This document shows positions 31,475 to 41,854 of a DNA stretch of 64,000 nt, piece after piece. Below the pieces are notes generated by a model. The model saw only the letters and a program-made list of their open reading frames with translations, was not told where the DNA came from and did no database searches. The number at the start of each line of letters is the position of its first letter. Position 1 is the first letter of the stretch. Position numbers and translations under genes: made by a program. Where the stretch lies: NCBI GenBank assembly GCA_030015575.1, contig JASDDO010000006.1, forward strand, positions 380,516,137 through 380,580,136. Direction: 5' to 3'. The DNA is from Agapanthus africanus (lineage: Eukaryota > Streptophyta > Magnoliopsida > Asparagales > Amaryllidaceae).

Positions 31475-34400
31475 TGTTCCTGCCAAAATTTTGGCTCAAA
31501 ACTTGCTCCCTTATAAAAATAATAACAATAAAATAAAAATAAATGGAAATCTCTACATGCAAAGCATGTAGGTACCGCCTCAGATAGAATTAAATCCTAT
31601 GATGGCGCATCACGTAGTCCTCACACGGGCGCCAATGTGCAAAGTATAAAAAAGAATCTATTAAATAAAAGTTAAACTCTTAGGAGGCGCCGCTCATGCT
31701 CCTCACGTGGGCGCTGATGTGCAAAGCACAAAAGAATCTATTAAATAAAAGTTAAATGGCGCCGCACGTGCTCCTCACGTGGATGTCAATGTGCAAAGCA
31801 CATAAGAGTTAAAACTCTTAGATGGTGCTGCACATGCTCCTCACGCGAGCGCTAATGTGCAAAGCACATAAATACCCATTATAAGAATTAAAACCTTAAG
31901 TAGCGTCTCACATGCACAACACGTGAGCGCCGGCGTCCAGATAGAATTAAAATTCTGCTATACACCCTGTTAAACAGAACGGTTGGATCAAAAATCCAAT
32001 CATAAAATAAAATTATATGCACTCAATCTTTCTAAATAAGAAAGATTGCTCTCTGTAAAATAAAGAACCATTCGATTAAACATCCAATGGTGATTAAAAA
32101 TCACCAAAGAATAAAATTCTATAAGAAAATATCTTCCTAATCTTGATAAAATAAAATTCTATGCTAGGAAAATATCTTTCTGATCTTGTTAAACTAACAA
32201 GATATTCATAAAATTCTATCTTAGGAAAATATTCCTAATCTTGTTAAACTGAAAAGATATGATAGAATAAAATTCTAATCTTGTTAAACTAACAAAATAT
32301 TCATATGATAGAAAAATATTTCCTAATCTTGTTAAACAAATAAGAAATCTTCTCTGTTAAACAGAGAGCCTTTGGATTAAAAATCCAATGGTGAATAAAA
32401 TTCACCGATTGATGTAAAAGATCATAGAATCAATCATGATCTCTCAATGAGCGATTTTATCAACAAATTGATTCTTTCACTTCTCCTATAAATAGGAGCA
32501 AAGAGGTTAAATCTAAAGAGGAGGAGACCACCCCATAAGCTTCTAAAAAAATATATACAGAAGCCTCCCAAAAGCTCCCACAAAACAAAAGAGAATTTAA
32601 TTCTCAAAACCCTAGGGTTTAACCCTTCTCAAAGAACTTAGTTCTTTCCATGGATCTGAGATCCGCAAGACAAATCTCCCACAAGTTGAGAATTTAATTC
32701 TCATCGGGAAGATCTTGTTCTTGAGAATCAAAGATTCATGAAAGGACGAATTTGAAAAGAAAGAAGATGGAGTTCAAATCAAGAACGTAGTTTCTTCAAA
32801 CCAAGAACTTAGTTCTTTAAAGAACCCGATTCAAGATCCTCAAAATAATTATCTTGGTGATCGTTAATGGTCAAAACACCATTAATAGAGATTTAAGCTC
32901 TCGGAGAAGATGAAGTTCAAATCAAGAACTTAGTTCTTTAAAGAATCTGATTCAAGATCGTCAAAATAATGATCTTGGTTATTGTTAATGGTCAAAACAC
33001 CATTAACAAAGGTTTAAGCTCTCGAAGAAAATGGAGTTCAAATCAATAACGTAGTTTCTTCAAACCAAGAACTTAGTTCTTTAAAGAATCCGATTCAAGA
33101 TCCTCAAAATAATGATCTTGGTGATCGTTAATGGTCAAAACACTATTAACAAAGATTTAAGCTCTCGGAGAAGATGGCGTTCAAATCAAGAACTTAGTTT
33201 TTTTAAATCAAGAACTTAGTTCTTTAAACAACCCGATTCAAAATCCTCAAAATAATGATCTTGATGATCGTTAATAGTCAAAATACCATTAACAGAGATT
33301 TAAGTTCTCTAAAAATATCAACAGAGGTTAAATCTCCAAAAGAACTCAGCGCTTCACGTGAAAAGCACATGAACACTCAAGTCCAAGTTATATAGCGCCT
33401 CACGTGTAAAACACGTGAGCGCCGGGAAAAGTTAGTGCTTAGCACTATTGGAGAGCCTCACGTGATACACACGTGAGCACTATATGCAACTGTGTGCTTA
33501 GCACTGCTAGGTGATACAAAAAACCAATTTTAGCCCAAATTAGCTAAGCCTATGTTTGTGATACCCAAACTGATATCCAAACTGATCTTCATTCATATCT
33601 CCTAAGTTAATCATAGTCTCAAATATGATTGACGATTCTTAGGTCCATCACAGTCTTTTCCCTCAAATACGAGATTTGGTTTAAGGGTACATCTCTTCAC
33701 ACCTCTGATATATGTCGTTGTAATTTCTCAACGTCTTCAGAGAGGTGGCGGGTCCCAGCGACCAACAACTTCTTTTGCTGATGCACTTTCAAACTGACGT
33801 GCATGCCTCAAATCGGATCGTGACCCAAATTGGGCACACCCCATATCACTATCGTTCACTCCGTCACGTAACAAATACACGTGCACGCGAGATGAGCAAC
33901 AGACCGAAATGTCTTTAAACTAAACGTTGCCTCCAAAATGGTAACAACGGACCGTAATGTCCTTAAACTAAAATCTCACCTCCAAAATGGTGATCAAAGG
34001 ACTGAAACGTCCTTAAACTAACAACGGACCAAGACATCCTTAAACTAACATCTCACTTCCAAATGGAGACCAACAGACCGAGATGTCCTCAAACTAGAAC
34101 TTCGCCCCTAAAATGGCGATAATGGACCGAAACGTTCTTAAACTAAAATAATAGAGCCCAAATGCTATTTTGTTGGATCTGAATGATCCTAAAACCTTGT
34201 TAAGTGGATCTTAGTCTCAAATTGGACTAACGTATCCTTAACAAAAAACCAATCGAGCTCCAACTGCTCATAAACATTTAAGTTGATCTTAATCTCAAAC
34301 TAGATTAACGATCCTTAAATAAAAACCCAAATCTAAAATATATGGATTTGGACTAATCGCGCCCTATGGCCGACGACATAAATTAGTTTCCGTATACAAT

Positions 34401-34731
34401 CTACGGGCAACCAAAAATAAAACAAACGCACACGACACGAAGTGAACTTCCGGAGCAGGAGAAAGTGGTTATCGCTACACGGTAATGTAATTAACTGCAG
34501 GGGTTTGCGCTAGCAAGGAAGAGCGTCCCAACAATCAAAATCCCCTCGCAAACGAGGGGGAATCTGACGAAGTCTGCTACAACGGTCGCATCCGTCCAAA
34601 CCTCCGATACACGGTGCCATAAATCAAATTGGCATCTTCAGAGAGGTGGACGGATAAATCCAAATAGCATCTGCCCCCAAAATTCAGGCCAGACGTCCTA
34701 ACGTCCCAGTCGCGTCTTTCGGCGGTGAACA
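31475..34731 (+). repeat. 5' LTR of T2
   Basis: It begins TGTTCCTGCC (compare TGTTTCC of T3) and ends GGCGGTGAACA at 34731, directly before the primer-binding site. The last 250 bp match, in inverse orientation, the start of T3's LTR at 35392-35560. It is rich in short palindromes (GAGAATTTAATTCTC, AACTTAGTTCTTTAAAGAAC) and CACGTG words. A repeated block of about 150 bp (AAGAACTTAGTTCTTTAAAG... ATTAACAGAGATTTAAGCTC) recurs four times between 32750 and 33320. The left boundary is inferred from the end motif and lacks a visible target duplication. Confidence 0.65.
32487..32494 (+). promoter_or_regulatory. LTR TATA box of T2
   Basis: CTCCTATAAATAGGAG, a TATA box at the centre of a 16-bp palindrome, about 1 kb from the LTR start. 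The same palindromic setting is seen in both T3 LTRs. Confidence 0.7.
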
Positions 34732-34736
34732 AATTT

Positions 34737-34755
34737 TGGCATGCCCAGTGGGACC
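34737..34755 (+). other. Primer-binding site of T2
   Basis: TGGCATGCCCAGTGGGACC lies 5 nt after the LTR end. T3 has the closely related TGGCACGCCCGGTGGGACC at the same place. A degenerate second copy (TGACACGCCCGGTGGGAC) lies at about 35274-35291 after another LTR tail. Confidence 0.7.
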
Positions 34756-34873
34756 TTTTCCTCTTTCCACTCCACACTTCGTGTGTCGTATTTTTCCGCG
34801 ATCAAATAATCGCGGTATATATGTTTGTGGTTGCGCTTGGGTGATGGGATACTGAAGCCGGTGTTTCGTCTCT

Positions 34874-35266
34874 ATGAAGAATCGTGTTTGCTTCCACCCT
34901 AGCAACTCAGGCTCTGTCATATATGGTGGAGTCAAGTATGGCCTACTTGCAGCCTTAAATCTCTGCAATCCGGCTCTTCAAGAAATCAACCGGCTTCTCT
35001 TTGGGTCGATACTCCCACCTCCCACCCTCGGTGCCTCAACATCGAGGGAGGAAGCCCAGAAGAAGTATGTCTTCTACAGGATGGCTCCCCAAGCAGCAGC
35101 TTTGCCGACGGAATCAGTTCTCAAACAACTGGCAATTGCCAAGGACCAAGGTCGACGCAGGGGGCAAAATATTCAAGCTCTCAAAGGAAACAGGGGGCAG
35201 GCTCAGCAAAATCCTAAAGCTAATCAAATCCCGGCCGTAAGAAATGGCCGCATCTTTCGGCGGTGA
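34874..35266 (+). pseudogene. T2 ORF1 fragment
   Basis: ATG at 34874, 130 residues. The part YGGVKYGLLAALNL, then LLFGSILPPPTLGA, then EEAQKKYVFYRMAPQ aligns with the start of T3's ORF1 (YGPQAASL, GLFFGTMLPPTNF, EALKKSVFDRL). The C-terminal half is basic and Gln-rich. At about 35240 the frame runs into an LTR tail (TTTCGGCGGTGAACA), so the ORF end is chimeric and gag-pol is missing. Confidence 0.6.
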
Positions 35267-35328
35267 ACAGATTCTGACACGCCCGGTGGGACTTACAAGT
35301 GGAATATCCCAGGGACTAAAAAAACGCG
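35240..35328 (+). other. Chimeric junction inside T2: second LTR tail and primer-binding site
   Basis: CATCTTTCGGCGGTGAACA repeats the LTR end seen at 34713-34731 and is again followed by a primer-binding-like TGACACGCCCGGTGGGAC. It looks like a recombination join between two related elements. T3 inserted about 40 bp downstream. Confidence 0.6.
35324..35328. repeat. Target-site duplication of T3, left copy
   Basis: ACGCG directly before the T3 LTR start; an identical ACGCG follows the other LTR at 57062-57066. Confidence 0.9.
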
Positions 35329-36754
35329 TGTTCCCCTCCGAACGACGGCGCGACGTGGCGTCTCGCCTGAAATTCAGGGCAGATGCTAATTGGTGCTATC
35401 CGTCCACCTCTCCGAAGATGCCAAGTTGATTTATGGCACCGTGTATCGAAGGTTTAGACGGATGCGTCCGATGTAGCAGACTTCGTCAGATTCCCCCTCG
35501 TTTGAGGGGTTTTTGATTGTGGGGACGCTCTTCCCTGCAGGCGCAAGCCCCTGCAGTTAATTACGCTACAGCATTGCGGTAACAACTTTCTCCTTCTCCA
35601 GATGGTCACTTCATGTCGTGGGTGTTTGTTTTGTGTTTTGTTGCCCGTGGATTGTTTACGGAGACTGAGTTATGTCGTCTCCCGTAGGGCGTGGACTAGT
35701 CCAAATCCGTATTATCTTAGATTTGGGTTTGGGGGTTTGGTTTGAGGATACGTCAGCCATACTCGAGGCTAAGATCAACTCAAACGTTTGTTAAGGATAC
35801 GTTAGTCTATCTTTGAGACTAAGATCAACTTAACGGGATCGTTTAGATCCGACAAAAGAGCATTTGGGCTCTAATGTTCCAGTTTAGGGACATAGTGGTC
35901 CATCATATGTATGGCCGTCGGGACCCGTCACCTCTCTGACGACGTTGAAGGATTACAACGACGGATGTCAGAGGAGTTCAGGGATGTACCCTCGAGCCAG
36001 AGTTAATTGGAGGGATTTATAGTCCAGTCTGTTTGAAGGTTTAAGGATACGTTAGTCATCTTTGAGGCTAAGATCAACTTAAACGGGACCGTTTAGATCC
36101 GACAAAAGAGCATATGGGGCTCTATTGTTCTAGTTTAAGGGCATTGCGGTCCATGGATAGTTTAAGGACGTTGCGGTCCATTGTTAGTTTTAAGACATCT
36201 CGGTCAAGGTTAAGGACGTCGTAGTCCATGGGTTTAAGGACCCCACAGTCCATTGTTAGTTTTAAGACATCTCGGTCAAGGTTAAGGACGTCGTAGTCCA
36301 TGGGTTTAAGGATCCCACAGTCCGGTATGTGCTCTGGATGCTTCACACGGGTTCACTGCCGTGCTCTGCGAGGACCAGGCTCCGCTCTGGACGTTTTCCA
36401 CGGGGTCAAAGAGTGACATTATCCGCGTTCCACGTAACCAGGAATTTTGCATTAAACACGGGTTTAAGGACACCACAGTCCATATCAATGTGTGGTCGTC
36501 GGGACCCGTCACCTCTTTGAAGACATTGAGGGATTACAATGCCAAGTATCAAAGGAGTGAAGAGATGTACCCTAGAACCGGAGTGGATTAAATAGTCCTT
36601 GGCCCAATTTGGGATCAAGACCAATTAATTATGTTATGAGCCCATTGGCCCAGTTGATTACGAATTGAGGACTTATGGCCAGCCTGGGCTAAGTCCAATC
36701 AGGAGAGGCTTTGCCTCTATCCATTTAGCCAATTGGGCCAAAGCCTAGTGTTAA

Positions 36755-37830
36755 ACACTACATAGCAATCAGTGTTGAACACTGGGAATGAGGTTGACAA
36801 GTTAGTGTTAACACTAAAAGATAATTGGTGTTAAACACCAGCAACAAGGCTTTTTAAATTAGTGTTAAACACTAAAACAGATCAGTGTTGAACACTGCAA
36901 ATAAAGCTTTTTGATTAGTGTTGAACACTAAGGCCAACAGTGTTTTAACACTGGGTTCGAGAGTTTCAATTTAGTGTTAAACACTAAGGCAAGAGGGGTC
37001 ACGTGGCAGCACGTGAGAGCGCCCTCCCTTCATTTATTCTGCTGAGATTATCGCGTCTTTCAGAGCTTCACGTGCCATCACGTGATGGGCATTCAAATGC
37101 CTGTGTATTAAAGCTTCTGTCAAGGGTCACGTGGGTCACGTGGGGTGCTGCCTCAAAGGGGTTTTTTGTAGATCTCCTGGGGGGGTCACGTGGTGACACG
37201 TGACCCTGCCTCTATGTATATTGTTTAGAGGATCTGTTAATTTTTTGCAGGAATTAAATTCATCGTAGGGTTAAACCCTGACAGTAATTTCAGAGGAATT
37301 AAATTCCTACTTTCTCTTAAAGGTTTATATTCTGAATAGAGTTGGACTCTGAATTTTCTGTAGGAATTAAATTCCTCATACATGTGAAGAACCAAATAGG
37401 GTTAAAAAGCTTTTAAGGAATTAAATTCCCACTCTCTTGTTAAATTATGATCAAGGGAATTAAATCCCCGCTGTTCCAACAGAACTAGGTTCTTAACTAG
37501 GGTTAAACCCTGTTCCTTTTGTTCTGAAGGAATTAAATTCCCATAACACAGGGTCAAGCCCTAGTTTTATTTCAAAGGAATTAAATTCCTATAGTTCTGT
37601 GAGAATTAAATTCTCGTGCTTCCATTCCCTCTCTATGTTTTGGATCTGCATGGCAGGATCTCGACCCATTGAGAATTAAATTCTCAACCTCAAGGGGAGA
37701 TGTGCACTTTGCAGATCCTCTATCAAAGAGAGAAGAAATATGTTCTTCTGTTTTATATATCAGAGTTAAACTCTGTTGAGAATTAAATTCTCTTTTCCTT
37801 CAAGGAGCCTTCCCTTTCTTACCTAGGGTT
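36755..37830. repeat. Palindrome-mosaic region of the LTR (also at 55130-56205)
   Basis: About nine AGTGTTxAACACT-type palindromes (36755-36995), CACGTG pairs (36998-37205), then at least a dozen palindromes of the GAATTAAATTC, AGGGTTAAACCCT and AGAGTTAAACTCT kinds (37250-37800). Most have TTAA or AATT at the centre and differ in the arms. No coding frame runs through it. Confidence 0.8.
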
Positions 37831-38258
37831 TTCTTTTGCAGAAGATCCAAGTTCCTCAAAGTATCAAGGCTCTTTCTCCCTTTCTTCCCTCTGCCTGTAT
37901 CTCCTTTTTTTTGTCTCTTGGCTCCTATTTATAGGAGAAGCAGCCGAGTCAATTAGTTTTTTTACGAATCTTCATTGAGAGATTTGATTTGCATCCATCA
38001 TTCGTTCTGGACCTTTGGATTATTAGGTGAATTTTATTCACCATTGGATTTCAAGTCCCGGGATTCTCCTTTGTTGTTTCGGTTAGATTTAAAGGGGAAA
38101 TCTTTCCAAACCCGAGATTTTCCCATAGATAGATGATATTTCATCACCTCTGAATCTTTAATTCGATTGGTTCCAGATAGTCGCTTTCCTTTGGAAAGAT
38201 TTGAATCTCTTTCAGAATTTAATTCTGTTGACAAAATGGGCTTTGAAAGCCGGTCACG

Positions 38259-38632
38259 TGTGACCACGTGACCCATGGTCACGTGTGGGCACGTGACCCC
38301 CTTTGGAATGTGCCTTCTTCTTTCTTTTTGCGCTGTCTTCTGGTTGTTGCTTAACCGTCACGTGCCATTACGTGACCCCTGGTCACGTGTGAGCACGTGA
38401 CCCTGGTCTGGACTCTTTTTCCTTGACTTGATCAGGGAACCGATGTGCCTTTGAATCCGCTTTAAAATGTCACGTGCCAACACGTGACCCTGGTCACGTG
38501 GGAGCACGTGACCCTTTCTTAAGCCCTTGTTCTTTGATGTAGTCAGGAAGCTGAACTCGCTCTGCCGGTACTTTTGGGTGTCACGTGTCAACACGTGACT
38601 GCTGGTCGCGTGTAAGCACGTGACCCTCTTCT
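38259..38632 (-). promoter_or_regulatory. CACGTG (G-box) array in U3 of the T3 3' LTR
   Basis: Same array as in the 5' LTR, 14 intact hexamers by eye. It lies next to the promoter of the antisense gene (two further CACGTG at about 38697-38713), so the same sequence may act on both sides. Confidence 0.7.
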
Positions 38633-38675
38633 CAAGCTTTTTCCATAAGCTTTCCTGATTTTAAATCAGGAAACA

Positions 38676-38690
38676 AATGCCCCCACAGCG
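38676..38690 (-). other. Polypurine tract of T3
   Basis: On the minus strand CTGTGGGGGCATT directly precedes the LTR start TGTTTCC. A G-run at this position is the usual plus-strand primer of this lineage. Confidence 0.6.
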
Positions 38691-38789
38691 TTGTTCTCAC
38701 GTGTCTGCACGTGAGTGCAACGCTGTCACCTTTTGTGACCGTTGGATTCCTTTAGGGATTTAGGGAGATGAAACGTTTCTATCCCCTTC

Positions 38790-39318
38790 TATAAATACCG
38801 CTGTCTCTTCAGAGGAGCCTTCACTTTGTTCATCTTCTTCTTTTGAGAATTCTTTCCTTGAGAATTTAATTCTCGCTTCCAGAGCTTAGTTCTCTGTCTT
38901 AAAATATTTTCAGAGTTTAACTCTGTTTTAAAGGGATTCTTCCTCCTCAGGTAATGTTCTTGGACAAACGATGGACCTTCACATTCCTCTGGATTTTAAA
39001 TCCAAAACAAGGGTTTTTACCCTTTTTTCTTCATGTTTTCCCATAAGAACCGCTTAACCTTCAAACTGTAGATCTTTTTAGGGTTTAGATGATCTTTGGG
39101 GAGATGATGATGGCGTTTCAACTCCATGGAATTTAATTCCATCAAAAATGTTTCTGGGAATTTAATTCCCTTTTCTTAATAAGGAATTTTAATTCCAATG
39201 AAGGACTTGATTTCTTCATGCGGAGGCTTCCTGGGGTCTCTTGGCCCGAGGTCGTTCTTCTGCAGTTAATGAAATGGGGGTTTTGTAATGATGTCTCATG
39301 ACCTTTATTTCAGGTATC
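38790..39318 (+). promoter_or_regulatory. Promoter and 5'UTR intron of the first T3 antisense gene
   Basis: TATA box TTCTATAAATACCG at 38790-38796. The leader contains LTR-like palindromes (GAGAATTTAATTCTC near 38863, AGAGTTTAACTCT near 38919). A likely intron runs from CTCAG|GTAATG (donor at 38951) to TTTATTTCAG (acceptor at 39313), five bases before the ATG at 39319. The two CACGTG words at 38697-38713 lie upstream. This arrangement is antisense to pol. Confidence 0.6.
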
Positions 39319-39825
39319 ATGGATGCCCATCTGTATGGTCTTGACGAGATCATCTCCTATGGGAATATTCGTGCGCTGGGCCGCAGTCAGAACCAGGAGT
39401 TCACCGATGCTCAATGTGCCGAGATCATGAGCCGCTTTGACGAGTACAACCATCGGCTACTCCCCCGTCGCTCTTCTCTTCTGAGGCTGATCGTGCTGGC
39501 GATCAGGGAGGCTCTCCCTTTATTCTGTGCTGGTGTGCCGCTTGGGGCATTGGACGCCGCCGAGGATAAAGTACACTCGGTGTATCTGATGCACTTGATC
39601 TCAAAGAGAAGGCGGGATAATCTCATTGATCTCCTGCATCAGATGTTCCATCAGTCAGCCATACTTGCCGCCTACCGGAGGGTAGAGGACATCCGCGGGG
39701 ACCCAGAGGCTTGTGATCGTGAGAGGAAGCATACTCGGGAGGTTCGAAATGCTTGGAAGATCTTGAATAAAGTTAATTTTGAGTTTCTTAACCCATGCCC
39801 CGCATCTGAAGTTCTACCGTTGTAA
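39319..39825 (+). CDS. T3 antisense protein A (168 residues, unknown function)
   Basis: ATG at 39319 in good context (ATCATGGATGCC), stop at 39823. It is mostly helical by composition. Recognisable blocks are DEIISYGNIRALG, LLRLIVLAIREALPLF, GALDAAEDKVHSVYLMHLIS, RRDNLIDLLHQMFHQ and FEFLNPCPASE. It is paralogous to protein B at 40322-40849 and homologous to the broken frame at 57203-57594 in T2. No known catalytic motif is visible. Tat-lineage elements carry antisense ORFs of unknown role; this one has its own promoter, a spliced leader and an intact frame while gag-pol is broken, which may indicate separate constraint or just chance. Confidence 0.65.
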   Translation: MDAHLYGLDEIISYGNIRALGRSQNQEFTDAQCAEIMSRFDEYNHRLLPRRSSLLRLIVLAIREALPLFCAGVPLGALDAAEDKVHSVYLMHLISKRRRDNLIDLLHQMFHQSAILAAYRRVEDIRGDPEACDRERKHTREVRNAWKILNKVNFEFLNPCPASEVLPL

Positions 39826-40321
39826 ATGTGTCCTCTGTATTTTGTATGAACCTCTTGAAGTATGAGTGACAATTGTTATTATGTCTTTCTATGTTTGCAT
39901 GTCTTTTCTCTGGGATTTTATCATTTTGCTACTGTTGTTGTTGGTGCTTTCAATATGCGGGGTGCTACTCCATTTTTTTTTTAGTGTACATCAGGTTTAG
40001 GCCTCACGTAGTCTGCACATGGGGTCACTTGATGTGGCTGTTCACAAAATCTTCTCATGCCCTATTTTCAGTGCACAATATTAGACGCAGAAAAAAAGGC
40101 CTTGGAAATAGTTCCATCTCCTTGATTTTCGATGCCTTTCCTTTTTTGGGCCTTGGAAATAGCTTCACCATGCAAGATTTTCCGCGCACAGCACTTAATG
40201 CATTTCCTTATATATGAGGCTATAGCTTCCCTTTACCTCTCACAAAGAGATTTATATTACTATTATTTATTTATTTATTTTTTTTTTTTGAGTAACTTGT
40301 CTTGAGAAACAAACGAGCGCC

Positions 40322-40849
40322 ATGGCCTGCAATCGCCCTCATGCTCGTCGACAGCCATGGGAAGTTCCTATTGAGGAAATGGTCCCCCGCTTTGCTGCTC
40401 GGCTGGTGGATCCCCTCCTTACCAACAACGAATGCGACTCCGCCATGCATGAACTCTCGATCCGTAGGGGGTCCCCTCTCCCGATGGGTTCTCTCTGGCT
40501 CCGGATGATTCTCACGGCCGTGCTTACCGACATCCCTCCTCACCCAGCGGAGATGACTCTGGCGATGCTCGACGCGGCAGAAGAAAAGCTCGAGGGTTTT
40601 CATGAAGCGTGCCTGATTACTCAGGCTTTGAAGGATTGCTCAATTTATCTGCTGAGCCAGATCAAGGCCCGGCGAGCTATTATGTCTGCTTTCACGGACG
40701 AACACGGCGCCAATCGATGGGGAGTGACTCCTCGTGAGAACCGTCGCTTTGACGTGCTGGAGAAAGCAGAGAGAGAGATGGAGAATTTTGTCCTCTGTTT
40801 CATTAACCCTTGTGCCGTTGATCCCATGTTTGGTGACCTTTTCCGTTAG
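40322..40849 (+). CDS. T3 antisense protein B (175 residues, paralogue of A)
   Basis: ATG at 40322 (GCGCCATGGCC, strong context), stop TAG at 40847. A possible TATA box TTATATATGAGG lies at about 40208. It shares with A the order LRMILTAVLTDIP, MLDAAEEKLEGFHEACLI, KDCSIYLLSQIKA, LEKAEREMENFVLCFINPC. Identity is low, so the duplication is old or under diversifying pressure. The N-terminal part differs (basic, HARRQPWEVPIEEMVPRFAA). A poly(A) signal-like AATAAAC is near 40950. Function unknown. Confidence 0.6.
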   Translation: MACNRPHARRQPWEVPIEEMVPRFAARLVDPLLTNNECDSAMHELSIRRGSPLPMGSLWLRMILTAVLTDIPPHPAEMTLAMLDAAEEKLEGFHEACLITQALKDCSIYLLSQIKARRAIMSAFTDEHGANRWGVTPRENRRFDVLEKAEREMENFVLCFINPCAVDPMFGDLFR

Positions 40850-41119
40850 CGTAGTGCATTTTTAAATTAGTCCCTCCTTTTTTTTTTTTACGCTTTATGC
40901 CGAGATTCCATGTAGGCTTGGTGCTAGTATGTATGTTTCCGCTTGCATAAATAAACTTTGTATTCTTCTCATGAGAACTTTCTTTAATTGCAAATGCTAC
41001 CATCACTTTCCTGCGCATCAGACTTGAAATATGTCGGAAACCTTTCTTGTTGCCTTTCTCATCAGGCGGTGTGAGCGCGTTTTAGATCGATTATTCCCGT
41101 CGACTGGAAGCCTATTTAT

Positions 41120-41416
41120 ATGGTCTTGTCAATGTCTTGTTTCCAAGGCTGTGGTCACAAAAGCGAGCTTACGTGGCCTGATAGAGCGATACGTAGCGAA
41201 CATAAGGTTGTGGCTCTCGATAGAGCTGCCACGTTCACTCGTGAGAGGGTCGAGGCTCATAAGGCCATTGAGAAAGAGCTTGAAGCCCGGCTCACTTCGT
41301 ATCAGGCTCAGCAAGCTCAAGCGGAGGCTCGTCTTTTGGAGATCTTGCGTCATGAAGCCGTGGTCCAACAAAAGCAGGATGAGCTGACCAAGCTGCTGAA
41401 TCGCCCGCCGGCTTGA
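41120..41416 (+). CDS. T3 antisense small coiled-coil protein C (98 residues)
   Basis: ATG at 41120, stop at 41414. After a Cys-containing N-terminus (MSCFQGCGHKSE), residues 33-92 form a continuous charged heptad pattern (ERVEAHKAIEKELEARL, QAQQAQAEARLLEILRHEAV), a likely coiled coil. AATAAAAG follows at 41518. It could be the third gene of the antisense cluster or, since T1's antisense ORF also ends in a coiled coil, a separate exon of one spliced gene. The TATTTATATGG just before the ATG is too close to be its TATA box. Confidence 0.5.
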   Translation: MVLSMSCFQGCGHKSELTWPDRAIRSEHKVVALDRAATFTRERVEAHKAIEKELEARLTSYQAQQAQAEARLLEILRHEAVVQQKQDELTKLLNRPPA

Positions 41417-41569
41417 AACATTTGTATTTTTTCCTTCTTCTTGTACGTACTCATGGATGAAAGTATTTTCTTTTTGTTTCTTTCATGAATTGTACTTTGT
41501 ACCCATTTTGGTTTATGAATAAAAGATACATTTTTCTTCTCAATGATGTGTTTCCTTTTCATTGAATGT

Positions 41570-41845
41570 ATTCTGCGAATATTCTATCTTGATCTCCTTG
41601 CAGGACAGCAATGGCTCAGGACTCAGGGTTAAGATCTGCTTCCTAAAACTTTTGCTTTTTACGAGCCACGAGTGTCTCATAAAGAGTTTTTCTCCTACAG
41701 GTCGAGAGGATCCCATAGGTGTGAGTTCTTCTTAGGGATCGTGAGGATTCTTAAGCGGGTTTTCCTTTGAGAGTCGTAAGGATCTCACAAGAGAGTTTTT
41801 CTTCCTTACAGGTCGTGAGGGCCTGCAAGTGCCGGATGTGATCAT
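41570..41845. repeat. Spacer repeats of T3, first block
   Basis: Degenerate repeats of about 50 nt of the form TCGTGAGGATCTCACAAGxGxxTTTTCTCCTTACAGG. Each contains a short inverted pair (GTGAG / CTCAC). No coding potential. Confidence 0.6.
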
Positions 41846-41854
41846 CCTTATCCG

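Larger units (their letters stand above)
35329..38675 (-). repeat. 3' LTR of T3 (3347 bp)
   Basis: Minus-strand start TGTTTCCTGA (38675) and end GGGGAACA (35329). Nearly identical to 53710-57061. On the plus strand it shows, in order: the outer end, a block of CGTAGTCCATGG/ACGTTGCGGTCC repeats including a 72-bp direct duplication (36183-36326), a cluster of AGTGTTxAACACT palindromes (36755-36995), CACGTG words, a long series of GGAATTAAATTCC-type palindromes (37250-37800), the TATA box (37926) and the CACGTG-rich U3 (38259-38632). Confidence 0.95.
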
